64,000 nt of DNA from Desulfopila sp. IMCC35006 (GTDB lineage: Bacteria > Desulfobacterota > Desulfobulbia > Desulfobulbales > Desulfocapsaceae): contig NZ_SWCM01000004.1 in assembly GCF_005116645.1 (NCBI RefSeq), positions 310,001 to 374,000 on the forward strand, in the 5' to 3' direction. How positions within the stretch are numbered: the stretch's first letter is position 1; each line of letters begins with the position of its first letter. Below, in pieces: positions 17,681 to 26,845 of the stretch. The notes beneath the pieces were generated by a model that saw only the letters and a program-made list of their open reading frames with translations, was not told the DNA's origin and ran no database searches. The translations under genes and the position numbers were made by a program.

Positions 17681-20600
17681 TTATTTCATCACCTGTGGCA
17701 TCTCACGCATGGTCAGAACAATTTCGTGAAGAAGTTTCCGGTTAATCAATGCATCGAATTTCAAATGGAGGGAATAGTCATTTCCTGAAGCCTGGCTGAT
17801 TTTAACTGCGAGCACATCACCGGTAAGCGCCACCCCTTCCGCCGAACCACCAACGGCCGGGATCACAATCTGCATCTTTCTCCCGAGCAATAGACGGCCA
17901 TTGATTTTCTGGGCGATTCTGACCAGAAACGAAAGCCCTCCCTCGGAAATATCACAGAGGTCCACCTTAAAGTCAGTGCCGAGACTTCGCCCCCGGCTGT
18001 TTATCAGGGTGGTTATGACTGTTCCTGAAATGCGGTATCGCTGATACTCCCGCCGATCATTTGTGCTGAGCTTGATGAAATCTTCTATGCTTTGAAATTT
18101 TCGACAAAAGGTATGTAATTTTGCTTCGAGCCCAGGGAAATTTTCCCGCCACTCACGTAGCGCATCGAGCTTTAAAATCGATATGTCCGCATTGCTGATG
18201 GAGGCAACCGATATGGTCGACACTGAAGCTTCAAAAAAAGCCTCCGCGCCGAATATTTCTCCTCTCCCCATGGTTTTGACTAAAACTTCATTCCCCTTGT
18301 CGTCGAAATAAAGTTTAACCTGTCCGGAATTTATGAAGAAAAGGGTTTCCTGGAGAGCACCCTGCTTGATGATACTCTCTCCATTCTGATACTTTTTATG
18401 TTTTAAGGCATGATACACCGCACTGAATTCATCCGTATTTAAGATATCATACAGTGCGCTCCATATCTCTAAATGACCTTTATCTATCGCCGCAACTTTT
18501 TCCCGATCAATTATCTCAGCTGCCCGCAGTATGTGACTGACCGCAGTGGAGTCAATCTCGATGAGCCATTCACGCAATTTTTGTGCCTGCATGAAATTGC
18601 GCTGACGGGCGACTCGTTCGATGAGTATCAGCAGCTGTTCCACCGCTGCTTCTTTATCTCCGCGGGCAAGAAACGTTCGTGCAGCCTGTTCTTCCGGTAA
18701 GCTGGTGACAACCCACTGGGAAATCGGTGTCTTGCTTATTTTTGAGGCCTGTTTGAGGGCGTTTTTGCGCAGCTGACTGGCCTGGACATGTTTTTTCCGG
18801 GTTTCCTGCAGTTCTTTCTGCAAAAACTTCAATGCCTTTTCCGCTGCACCCCAGACCTGCTCGGAAATTTTTTTCGATCCCCGCTGCCCCCGCGTCTCGA
18901 GAAATGTCTGCACCCCTTTATATGCCTGCGGACAGGGACAACGTCCGAGAGTCTCCATTAATTGCAGAAGAAGACCATTCCTCAAGGTGTCGCTGAATTT
19001 TTCATGGGATTCGAGCAGTTCAACAAGCTTATCAGCGATTTCAGGATCGCAAAAAGCGGCAAGTGCATCGATAATCTGCACTTTAATCTGTTCAGATGAC
19101 TCGTCTAATGCTCGCAGCAGAAGTTGTTTCCTGTTTTTTCCACCGATCTTGTACAGAGTAAGAAACGTTTCACGCTGTACCCGAAAATCCTCATGCTGCA
19201 GATAAGGAAGGATACTTTCAGCATCCTCTTCGGTTCCAGTCTCGCCGAGCAGTTTGATGAGATTGCGCTTGCCATACCAGACCATGTGCTCCTGGAGGCG
19301 CTCATGAACAAGGGAAGGCACGTAATCCGGGCTGTCGGTGAGCAGATCGATTATTTTCAGGCGATCGGCCGCATTGTCGGCATTAATTAACGATTCGACG
19401 AGGAAACGCCCAGCGACCGGTCCCTGGTATATCAAGCGAAAGCTCAACTTCTTATCCTGGGGCGCTGCAAGGCACTGACTGAGCAGGCCTGGCAGGCTGG
19501 CCCTTTGGATTCCACGATCCTGCACCTTGGCAACAATGGCTTTTATTGACGCGGAATGCGCTGTCAGCCCGGAGCGGATCTGATGCAGCAACGTGAGAAT
19601 CTTATCCCCGCGAGAGGTATCTCCTGCCTGCCAGCTCTTTTGCATCACCTGCTGCAAAAAAATGATAATTTGTTCGGCCAGTTCTTTCTGGCATCCGGAT
19701 CGTCGAATTTTTTCAACGAGCGGAGAAAGAACGAGATCGAGATGACGCCACTGCCCCGTAGCCAGAAGGTTTTCGCCAATAGCTATCATACTTTTCAGCA
19801 ATGGTTCCTGCTCTTCTTTACCCACATCCGAAAGATAGGCAATCATCCCGTGCAGCAGCTGAGAAGCCTGGTCACCATCGTTATGTTTCTGCATCCGGCG
19901 AAACGCAGCAGGCAGATACTCAACCAACTCCTCGCTTTGCAGCAGGCTGGTATTGCCCTGTAAAAAACTTTTAATACCCGCCTCCAGGCGACGTTTTTTC
20001 CTTTCTCTTTCGCCTTCATCCATAAGGTTTCTGGCTTTTTCAGTACTGAGGAAATGTTTTCCTTTCCTGCTGCCCGTCAGCTTCGTCAACGCCCTTTCAA
20101 GAAACTGCACCTGAAGTGAATTTTCTCCATCAATGCGCTTTGCTTTTGACAGTTGCTCTCTAAAGAGCAGTATCATTCCGGAGATTTTTTCATGGGTCAG
20201 AGCCACAAGCAGCCCTTCAAACACCTCCCCGCCCCAGCCGGCAGGATAGTCCTGTGCCGCCAAAACACACAAGGCAGGTTCCTTGAGGCTTTCAACATAT
20301 ACTGTTGCCAGTCCCAGGGCGACCTCCTGCCTGCTGCCCGGCGCAATAAGCGTCTCGGCCCGGCTCAGCATCAAGGGGAAATATCGTGAGGCAACAATCA
20401 TTTTTCTTTTCTGAATGTCCTGCAGTATGTGCGCTGTACCCGCAGCCAGGATTTCGATTGCCGTTGTCGGGCTGGCCATCTTCTTCTCCAGCTCAGCCAC
20501 GATGACCGGTCTTTTGTCCTTACCGAAAAGACAGGCGACAATTTCCGGCCGAACCTTTACCAGGTTTCGGGTCCTGAGGCCGTCAGCCTGGCCGTTTTTA

Positions 20601-21055
20601 CCACTCTTTTCTCCCGTTTCTTCTTTTTTTTCCGGGAAATAGCCAGCCAGACCAAGACTGGTTATATACTCGAGTCCCCCTCCCTCGTTTTTGATTTTTT
20701 CAACTGAAGCGTTAAAAACCGAAAGAAGCTGGCTGAAAGCCAAACGATCCATCTCCGCACTGATATCCAGTTCAGATAAACCCAGCAGGCGCAACTGCCG
20801 ATAAATGACAAGATTGGAAAAGGATTCGACTATTTCCTGGTGCAGAGGCTGCCCGCACAAGTAGGGATTCCCCTCTTGCAGGGAGTACGTCAGACGGCCA
20901 TGCTCGCGGAGATAGTTTTTGATACTTTTGTAACCGCGGTCTACGGCGGCTGCGGCCTGGGGAGCATCCGGGGGATAAATACGGCAGGTGACAATAGTGT
21001 TATTAAATGATTTCAGTATGTCAATACTTTTACCCAGCAACTCAATCTGATTCAT
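17681..21055 (-). CDS. HEAT-repeat protein with cyclic-nucleotide-binding and PilZ domains
   Basis: This 1124-aa soluble protein has no signal peptide. Residues about 150-870 are mostly helical, with HEAT-like pairs around 560-720. Residues about 880-985 form a cNMP-binding (CRP-type) domain: FFINSGQVKLYF, then GRGEIFGAEAFF. Residues about 1000-1115 are a PilZ domain with the c-di-GMP motif RREYQR (RxxxR) and DISEGG (DxSxxG). One chain could thus sense both a cyclic mononucleotide and c-di-GMP and relay this by protein contacts. No output enzyme domain is seen. It is 66 bases downstream of the sugar transferase gene. Confidence 0.75.
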   Translation of the reverse strand: MNQIELLGKSIDILKSFNNTIVTCRIYPPDAPQAAAAVDRGYKSIKNYLREHGRLTYSLQEGNPYLCGQPLHQEIVESFSNLVIYRQLRLLGLSELDISAEMDRLAFSQLLSVFNASVEKIKNEGGGLEYITSLGLAGYFPEKKEETGEKSGKNGQADGLRTRNLVKVRPEIVACLFGKDKRPVIVAELEKKMASPTTAIEILAAGTAHILQDIQKRKMIVASRYFPLMLSRAETLIAPGSRQEVALGLATVYVESLKEPALCVLAAQDYPAGWGGEVFEGLLVALTHEKISGMILLFREQLSKAKRIDGENSLQVQFLERALTKLTGSRKGKHFLSTEKARNLMDEGERERKKRRLEAGIKSFLQGNTSLLQSEELVEYLPAAFRRMQKHNDGDQASQLLHGMIAYLSDVGKEEQEPLLKSMIAIGENLLATGQWRHLDLVLSPLVEKIRRSGCQKELAEQIIIFLQQVMQKSWQAGDTSRGDKILTLLHQIRSGLTAHSASIKAIVAKVQDRGIQRASLPGLLSQCLAAPQDKKLSFRLIYQGPVAGRFLVESLINADNAADRLKIIDLLTDSPDYVPSLVHERLQEHMVWYGKRNLIKLLGETGTEEDAESILPYLQHEDFRVQRETFLTLYKIGGKNRKQLLLRALDESSEQIKVQIIDALAAFCDPEIADKLVELLESHEKFSDTLRNGLLLQLMETLGRCPCPQAYKGVQTFLETRGQRGSKKISEQVWGAAEKALKFLQKELQETRKKHVQASQLRKNALKQASKISKTPISQWVVTSLPEEQAARTFLARGDKEAAVEQLLILIERVARQRNFMQAQKLREWLIEIDSTAVSHILRAAEIIDREKVAAIDKGHLEIWSALYDILNTDEFSAVYHALKHKKYQNGESIIKQGALQETLFFINSGQVKLYFDDKGNEVLVKTMGRGEIFGAEAFFEASVSTISVASISNADISILKLDALREWRENFPGLEAKLHTFCRKFQSIEDFIKLSTNDRREYQRYRISGTVITTLINSRGRSLGTDFKVDLCDISEGGLSFLVRIAQKINGRLLLGRKMQIVIPAVGGSAEGVALTGDVLAVKISQASGNDYSLHLKFDALINRKLLHEIVLTMREMPQVMK

Positions 21056-21121
21056 TGTTCGACACCATTCTGCAAAATATCTGCCGTTCGATGCTGTGCA
21101 TCAGAACAGCCTTTTTCCAGA

Positions 21122-22504
21122 TCACCTGGAACCTTTTTTAAAAAGGACTGTTTTAACCGTCTTGAAAATTACCAGCAGGTCTAAAGCGATGGATACGTTT
21201 TTCAAGTAATACAGATCGTACTCCAGTTTTTTCAATGCATCCAGCTCAGATGCGCCATAAGGATAACAGACCTGCGCCCAGCCCGTCACTCCCGGCTTGA
21301 GGGTATGGCGGATGGAGTAATAAGGTATTTTTTTCTCCAACTCATCAACGAAGATTTTTCGCTCCGGCCGTGGACCAACCAAACTCATTTCCCCTTTCAT
21401 CACATTCCAGAGCTGTGGTAACTCGTCAATTCTCAGACGTCGAATTATCTCACCAACCCTGGTTACCCGATCATCATTTACCTTGGCCCAGACTGCACCA
21501 TTTTTTTCCGCATCCTGACGCATGGAACGAAATTTAATTATTTTAAAGATCCGGTTTCCCTGTCCGACTCTTTCCTGTAAATAGAAAATCGGGCCCGGGG
21601 ACTCCATCTTGATGAGGATAGCTGTTATCAGCAGGACAGGCAGGGTGATTACCAGCAAGACAGCGGAAAACAAGAGATCGATAAACCTCTTTACATGATA
21701 TTTCCAGCGGCTGAGAGAGAAGCCATCAGAAAAGATAATCCAACTCGGGGCGATCCTTTCCACCAGAATCTTCCCGGTAATCCGTTCATAAAAAGTGGTG
21801 CTCTGTTCGATGGTTATTCCCCGCAGCTTGGCATTCAAGAGAGCGGTTATCGGTGTTGCTCCCCGTGGATTATCAAGCGCGACGATGATTCGTTCAAGAT
21901 CCTGCGTCGAGAGAAGCTCTTCGAAGTCATCAAGAGAGGCACGAACCGGCGCATTGTGCGGATTATAGGCGGGTTTTGTATCCCCGACAAATCCTCTTAC
22001 CCGGTAGACTGAGTCCTGTACCCCCTCAATCTCCCTGGCAATATCGGACGCCAGGGCTCCGGTGCCGACCAGCAGAATATTCTGGACAAAAAGCCTCTTA
22101 CGCAGAATGTGATTGTAGGCGCCTCGCCAGAGAGCAACCGACAAACAGATCACCAGGTAACCAAGCCAGAAAATCCGGGTGGAAATTATCATAAACGGAA
22201 TCGAATAATAGACTCCGCCTAACAGGATGCAACCAACGCCGAAGGCAAGGGTCATCCGGGTAAAAGTATTGATTAGCGACACCTCATTTCTCAGATCATA
22301 TTGATCGAAAAAATAGAGGCAAAGCTGAAAGATAATTGTGACGAGAATAGCCCTGAAGGAATTAGGCAGAAGATCAAGAAAGAATAATCCCGGTCCCAAC
22401 ATGACCCAGTCTACGATAAGAAGCGATGAAAAGATCAGTGCCCCTTCACCCAAAAAGAACACGATCGTTCGCAGCGGATAATATTTATTGACCAATGTCG
22501 GCAT
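21122..22504 (-). CDS. Polyprenyl glycosylphosphotransferase (exopolysaccharide initiation)
   Basis: The protein is 460 aa from ATG 22504; an earlier ATG would add 15 poor residues. The N-terminal half has several membrane helices and a CoA-binding-like segment (LLVGTGALASDIAREI). The C-terminal half is the bacterial sugar transferase domain with KFRSMRQDAE, LRIDELPQLWNV and SLVGPRPER. It transfers a sugar-1-phosphate to undecaprenyl phosphate in the inner membrane to start an exopolysaccharide. The N-terminus (NKYYPLRT) resembles transferases linked to PEP-CTERM/exosortase loci. No other polysaccharide gene is beside it; a PilZ protein gene follows. Confidence 0.85.
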   Translation of the reverse strand: MPTLVNKYYPLRTIVFFLGEGALIFSSLLIVDWVMLGPGLFFLDLLPNSFRAILVTIIFQLCLYFFDQYDLRNEVSLINTFTRMTLAFGVGCILLGGVYYSIPFMIISTRIFWLGYLVICLSVALWRGAYNHILRKRLFVQNILLVGTGALASDIAREIEGVQDSVYRVRGFVGDTKPAYNPHNAPVRASLDDFEELLSTQDLERIIVALDNPRGATPITALLNAKLRGITIEQSTTFYERITGKILVERIAPSWIIFSDGFSLSRWKYHVKRFIDLLFSAVLLVITLPVLLITAILIKMESPGPIFYLQERVGQGNRIFKIIKFRSMRQDAEKNGAVWAKVNDDRVTRVGEIIRRLRIDELPQLWNVMKGEMSLVGPRPERKIFVDELEKKIPYYSIRHTLKPGVTGWAQVCYPYGASELDALKKLEYDLYYLKNVSIALDLLVIFKTVKTVLFKKGSR

Positions 22505-22591
22505 TGTTATGATCTCATCTCTTTTAAAACTCCCCCCGCCAAATAGCATAGCAGGACTTCATTCCGTACGCACTTGTCGGGTCTACGTTTT

Positions 22592-22635
22592 TTCACGAAA
22601 TACTTTTCCTCGAGAAAGCACAAGAAAAGTATTTC
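22592..22635 (-). repeat. 44-nt hairpin element, copy 2
   Basis: On the minus strand the arms GAAATACTTTTC and GAAAAGTATTTC enclose a 20-base centre that begins TTGTGCTTT. It matches 3425-3468 over 44 nt. The stem differences are a compensated A-T to C-G exchange. It lies between maf and the sugar transferase gene. Confidence 0.7.
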
Positions 22636-22695
22636 CCGGTCACGAATGAACCTTGATAACAGTATATTGCAAATTGGATCAGACACCAAAAATAT

Positions 22696-23322
22696 TTATG
22701 AAAATTTTCTATTCCTTTTAGAGCCTGCAAACACCGTTGGCGCAATAACTCCATGTGCCTGCAAAACTGTCAGCAGCTCATGAAGCGGCAGGCCAACGAC
22801 ATTGGAGTACGACCCTTCAATAGCCTTAACCAGGAAAATACCTTTACCCTGTATGCCATAGGCTCCTGCCTTGTCAAGGGATTCTCCCGCGGCAACATAG
22901 GCGCGAGCGACTTCCTTCGAAAATCCGGCAAAAACCACCTTCGTTGAAACGACCTGCAGAGTTTTGACACCACGCAATTCATGCGCTACACAAAAACCTG
23001 TTTTGACGCAATGCTCCCGCCCGGAAAGATCCATGAGCAGGGCAACGGCGTCATCTTCATCAACGGGTTTGCCGAGAATTCTATCACCAAGACACACCAC
23101 GGTATCGCCACTTATCACCCAGGAATCCGGAAACTCTGCGCTCACCACAGCCGCCTTCTCCAATGCCATCCTCAGGACAAAGCTTTCAGGGTTTTCCTTA
23201 TCGAACGGGTGTTCATCGACCAAGGCCGTCTGGATGGTAAATTTTATCCCCATTTCAAGCAGGTACTGCCGTCGGCGCGGGGAGCCCGATGCGAGAATTA
23301 TCGATTCTGTATTTTGATACAT
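22696..23322 (-). CDS. maf: Maf-like nucleoside triphosphate pyrophosphatase
   Basis: This 208-aa protein opens with the family signature ILASGSPRRRQYLLEMG, followed by the conserved DE dyad (VDEHPF) and SGDTVV. It hydrolyses non-canonical or surplus NTPs to NMPs, with links to septum formation in some bacteria. The start at 23322 (MYQNTES) is chosen because the signature normally begins within ten residues; an ATG at 23367 would add 15 residues. It lies 128 bases after fabL on the same strand. Confidence 0.92.
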   Translation of the reverse strand: MYQNTESIILASGSPRRRQYLLEMGIKFTIQTALVDEHPFDKENPESFVLRMALEKAAVVSAEFPDSWVISGDTVVCLGDRILGKPVDEDDAVALLMDLSGREHCVKTGFCVAHELRGVKTLQVVSTKVVFAGFSKEVARAYVAAGESLDKAGAYGIQGKGIFLVKAIEGSYSNVVGLPLHELLTVLQAHGVIAPTVFAGSKRNRKFS

Positions 23323-23450
23323 ACTCTTTTTCTGGATTTTTTGCTGGTAATGCACGAAATTTATCAAACAACGGTATCTTGCAATACGGGATTGCTATGC
23401 CCAGGTGAAATAAAGTGGAGGTAAACGTCACTGCCTGGCACCACCCGGGC

Positions 23451-24203
23451 TTATCCCCTGATGGCGTACCCGCCATCGACGGTAATCACCTGGCCCTGAA
23501 TCATGGCTGACAGATTGCTGCAGAGAAACAGTGCAATATCAGCGACATCCTGAGGTGTTGTCAAACGCCCGAGCGGGGTCCTGGATATAGCCGTATTGAG
23601 GATCTCGTCCCGATTGGGGAAATGCTTGAGTGCATCGGTATCAACGGCACCGGCACTGATGGTATTGACATTGATCCCCTGGGGACCAAGCTCCACGGCC
23701 AGATGCCGGACGAGCGATTCCAGCGCCGCCTTTGACGCTCCCACCGTCGTATAATTTTCAATAGCCCGAACGGATCCAAGGCTTGAGACAGCCATAATTC
23801 GACTCCCCCGGTTCATCAGCGGCAATCCGTGCTGCACCAGTGTCAGCAAGGCCCTGGCATTTATCTCCATCGCCCAGTTCCAGTGGCGTTCTGTCAATTC
23901 AAGAGCAGGTTTCAAGACCCCCGAAGCGGCATTACTCACCAGGATATCCAAACGGCCGAATTGTTCAACTATGGCAGCAAACATCTTTTGAACATCACCA
24001 TTATTGGCAACATTAGCCTTGACCAGAAGACATTTCCGACCGATTTTTTCCACTTCTGCTGCCGTTTCTTCGGCATCCCGTCGATGACGAACATAATTTA
24101 CGATAACATCCGCACCCTGTTCGGCTAACCGAATGGCTATAGCCCGGCCGATACCCCGCGACCCTCCGGTAATCAGAGCGATTTTCCCTTGCAAATTAAA
24201 CAT
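23451..24203 (-). CDS. fabL: Enoyl-ACP reductase III (FabL-type SDR)
   Basis: This 250-aa Rossmann protein has the SDR cofactor site TGGSRGIG and an active site with serine in AVSSLGS and the YxxxK-like TTVGASK context. The segments NYVRHR, SNAASGVLKPALEL, ENYTTVG and GAVDTDALKHFPNR closely follow Bacillus FabL rather than FabG. FabL reduces enoyl-ACP with NADPH in fatty acid synthesis and is insensitive to triclosan. It starts 67 bases downstream of the DUF362 gene. Assignment rests on motif recall; an ordinary SDR remains possible. Confidence 0.75.
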   Translation of the reverse strand: MFNLQGKIALITGGSRGIGRAIAIRLAEQGADVIVNYVRHRRDAEETAAEVEKIGRKCLLVKANVANNGDVQKMFAAIVEQFGRLDILVSNAASGVLKPALELTERHWNWAMEINARALLTLVQHGLPLMNRGSRIMAVSSLGSVRAIENYTTVGASKAALESLVRHLAVELGPQGINVNTISAGAVDTDALKHFPNRDEILNTAISRTPLGRLTTPQDVADIALFLCSNLSAMIQGQVITVDGGYAIRG

Positions 24204-24270
24204 GTAAAGCTTCCTTTTCAGGTACTGATTAATAATCTTTATTTTCTGTAATAGAGTGCACTACACCACC

Positions 24271-25206
24271 TCAGCCGGCGATTTTTATAGCCACTCTCTT
24301 TACCAATCCTCGTACAAATCGCCAAGGATTAAACCGGATAGCCTGCAATTTATAAGGCGCCAGAAATCCGGAGCCATAAAAATCCCGAGGGACAAGAAGA
24401 GGATAGTCAAGCCTGGCTGCATTGCTGCCAGCCATCCCCCGCTTCGCTGCTGCCTGCCAGAGAGGGCTTCTGGTCCGGTCCAGTTCCAGCAGCTCGAGCA
24501 GTGCGGTATCGAGTGCTACCGGATTACGGGCCGCGGCGATACAGCCAAGCATCAATGGGCTGCCGTCAAGGGGACCGGAGCCGTGCATTACCTCGATACC
24601 GTCCACCAGATGTATCTGGTGCGGTAAAAGCGTCAGCAGATCAAGAATTATTTCGGAAAATTCTGCATGGCTATCGCCATGCACCATGTGCAACATAGCT
24701 TTGTTGACACCTTTTACAATGCCAAACATGTTCTTGACTGCCATGGTCACCAGCATCTGATTATGCGCCTTTATTTTGGGCAGCCCGACAAAAAGATCAC
24801 ACTCCAGTGCCTCACGAGCTATCGATACACTGACTCCGCCGGCAAGCCGTCTTTGTACCGGAGTGGTGAAATTGATCACCTTGACCTGCAGACCACAGAG
24901 GGCCTCAGCAATTCCAAAGGTGCGACACACCTTTTGCGCGGAACCAAAGGCCGGAGAATCGCCAACAAGCACCCGGGCACCCTGATCGAGAAACCAACCG
25001 GCAACAGCGGCAATAAAACGCCCGTCCGTGCACGCAAGGGCCGGGCCGTGGCTGCTGATGAAATTTGGCTTGAGCAGCACAACTTTACCATGGAGCGAGC
25101 CAGACAGACCGAGATGTTCCCCGATTTTATCGGTGCATGCAGCTATGGTCAATGGGTCGTAGGAGGTGCACCTCTGCAATACCACTTGATGTAATGCGTC
25201 ATTCAT
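24271..25206 (-). CDS. DUF362 family protein
   Basis: This 311-aa protein matches the DUF362 core: LLKPNF near residue 45, the GDSPAFG loop, LPKIKAHNQM, and VDGIEVMHGSGP. Many relatives carry a ferredoxin domain; this one has none. The biochemical role of the family is unsettled. The last 30 residues are basic and amphipathic. Its ATG overlaps the stop of a leader ORF (ATGA), and an intrinsic terminator sits inside that leader, so expression may be attenuated. Confidence 0.8.
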   Translation of the reverse strand: MNDALHQVVLQRCTSYDPLTIAACTDKIGEHLGLSGSLHGKVVLLKPNFISSHGPALACTDGRFIAAVAGWFLDQGARVLVGDSPAFGSAQKVCRTFGIAEALCGLQVKVINFTTPVQRRLAGGVSVSIAREALECDLFVGLPKIKAHNQMLVTMAVKNMFGIVKGVNKAMLHMVHGDSHAEFSEIILDLLTLLPHQIHLVDGIEVMHGSGPLDGSPLMLGCIAAARNPVALDTALLELLELDRTRSPLWQAAAKRGMAGSNAARLDYPLLVPRDFYGSGFLAPYKLQAIRFNPWRFVRGLVKRVAIKIAG

Positions 25207-25331
25207 GGACGTGCAGATGAAGAGACCGGAAAGGAAGGCTGAAAACAGAAAAACCGGACCCTAGCAGGGGAGTCCGGTTTTTCCAGGAGAAAAGAGAGAA
25301 GAGATAAAGCATAAACAGTGTTGCATATCAC
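25203..25331 (-). CDS. Putative 42-aa leader peptide coupled to the DUF362 gene
   Basis: A GTG at 25331 follows AGGAAGG with 6-base spacing. The frame runs to a TGA that overlaps the DUF362 start codon by ATGA. It contains a Leu/Ser run (ALSLLSFLL). Codons in its middle form the arms of a strong terminator hairpin (25249-25282), so a translating ribosome would open that hairpin. The frame can be extended to ATG 25466, but that start has no ribosome site. Its coding status is uncertain. Confidence 0.35.
   Translation of the reverse strand: MICNTVYALSLLSFLLEKPDSPARVRFFCFQPSFPVSSSARP
25249..25282 (-). terminator. Intrinsic terminator or attenuator before the DUF362 gene
   Basis: A perfect 11-bp stem (AAAAACCGGAC with GTCCGGTTTTT) encloses a 12-base loop; T-runs exist on both strands. 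It lies 257 bases after serA and inside the leader ORF of the DUF362 gene. Bases 25332-25538 hold only AT-rich sequence with TATA-like boxes (about 25425-25445) that could be a minus-strand promoter. Confidence 0.7.
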
Positions 25332-25538
25332 ATGCCACCTTCCTGTAAATATCTCACAACGTTGCATTTGGGGTGTTAGAGCCGATATTGGTCGCAGAGT
25401 TGGCAATTTCCATCCGGCTTTTATACAATTTTTTATACTATAATTGCTCTTAAAACACCAAATCAAAGTCTCTTTCCTGTAATATCAACACAATAGGCTA
25501 TCTAGTTTTTTATACCGTCCTGTACCGTTTTTTTACTC

Positions 25539-26720
25539 TTACTTGAAAGAAATGACCCGGGTACGGATTACATCGGAATTTTTCACAATTTGCTCAAGTA
25601 CTATTGACGGAATCGCCGACTCGACATCGATAATATTATAACCGACCTTGCCGTTGGACTGGTTCAAATAACTGGCAATATTCACCTCGTTGTTGGCAAA
25701 AATATTTGACACAAAGGCAATCATGCCCGGAACGTCCCGGTTGATGACAATCAACCTTGAATGCACCTTATCACTCGGAGTCGATTCGATGTTGGGGAAA
25801 TTAACGCTGTGGGTGACATTGCCGTATTTGAGATAGCTGGAGATTTCTTTGACCGCCATGACGGAACAATTTTCTTCCGATTCCGAAGTCGACGCCCCCA
25901 GGTGCGGCGTTGTCAGCACTTTGTCATGTTTCACCAGGGCCGGCGTTGGGAAATCGCAGAGATAGGCCTCCAGGTAGCCGCTGTCCAACGCCTCGATAAC
26001 CGCTTTTTCATCGACAATCGGCCCCCGGGAATAATTGATCAAGATGGCCCCTTTCTTCATTCTGGCAATAAACTCGGCATTGACCAGATTGCGGGTTTGA
26101 TCGATGAGCGGCAGATGCAGGCTCACCATATCGGCATCCCCGACGGCATCCCCAAGATTCCGACACACCCGGACTTCAGGAGAAAGCTGATGAATATTGG
26201 CAAGGGAAGGAGCCGGGTCAAAGCCCTTGACCTTCATGTGCCGAAAGACCCCGCCGTTGGCCAGGCGGACACCAATCTGGCCAAGCCCGACAACTCCCAG
26301 GGTTTTTCCGGCGATTTCTTCGCCTTTATATGCGGCCTTGCGGGCCTCGACTTCTTTACCGACCTTATCAGGGGCCATTGCCGCAAGGGATTTACAAAAT
26401 CCAATACCTCGATAAATATTTCTTTTCCATACCCCAATCATCGGAAAAACCAGATCGACGACCGCATTGGCATTGGCTCCTGGAGTATTGAGGACACAGA
26501 TACCTCTTTCTGTGGCTCTTTCAACATTTATGTTATTGGTGCCAGCTCCAGCCCGGGCAACGACCAGAAGGGTCGGATAATCATCAACATTTAAGGGAGA
26601 ACTGCGCAGGATAATGCCGTCGGGAGCCTCTTCCTCTGCGGAAACCGTAAATCTGTCACTAAACAGTTTCAAACCCTGCCTGGCAATGCTGTTGATTTTC
26701 TTTATTTTATAAACCGGCAT
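25539..26720 (-). CDS. serA: D-3-phosphoglycerate dehydrogenase
   Basis: The protein is 393 aa from ATG 26720, which has GGGAGAG upstream; earlier starts add residues foreign to the family. The NAD site is GLGQIGVRLA, and the catalytic region includes ARAGAGTNNI, INYSRGPIVDE and the final TTPHLGAST histidine. A short ACT domain (about 320-393) ends the protein, so this is the compact SerA form. It makes 3-phosphohydroxypyruvate, the first step of serine synthesis. It lies 125 bases after the radical SAM gene. Confidence 0.93.
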   Translation of the reverse strand: MPVYKIKKINSIARQGLKLFSDRFTVSAEEEAPDGIILRSSPLNVDDYPTLLVVARAGAGTNNINVERATERGICVLNTPGANANAVVDLVFPMIGVWKRNIYRGIGFCKSLAAMAPDKVGKEVEARKAAYKGEEIAGKTLGVVGLGQIGVRLANGGVFRHMKVKGFDPAPSLANIHQLSPEVRVCRNLGDAVGDADMVSLHLPLIDQTRNLVNAEFIARMKKGAILINYSRGPIVDEKAVIEALDSGYLEAYLCDFPTPALVKHDKVLTTPHLGASTSESEENCSVMAVKEISSYLKYGNVTHSVNFPNIESTPSDKVHSRLIVINRDVPGMIAFVSNIFANNEVNIASYLNQSNGKVGYNIIDVESAIPSIVLEQIVKNSDVIRTRVISFK

Positions 26721-26845
26721 CAAACTCTCCCTGGCTCTTTTTAGTATTTCTTTCGGAATCTGCATTGGTTGGAATAAAAGTAGCTGTCCACTATATAAAC
26801 GGCTATCGAGAAGATCAACTTTTTTCCACAATTTATTTATTTATA

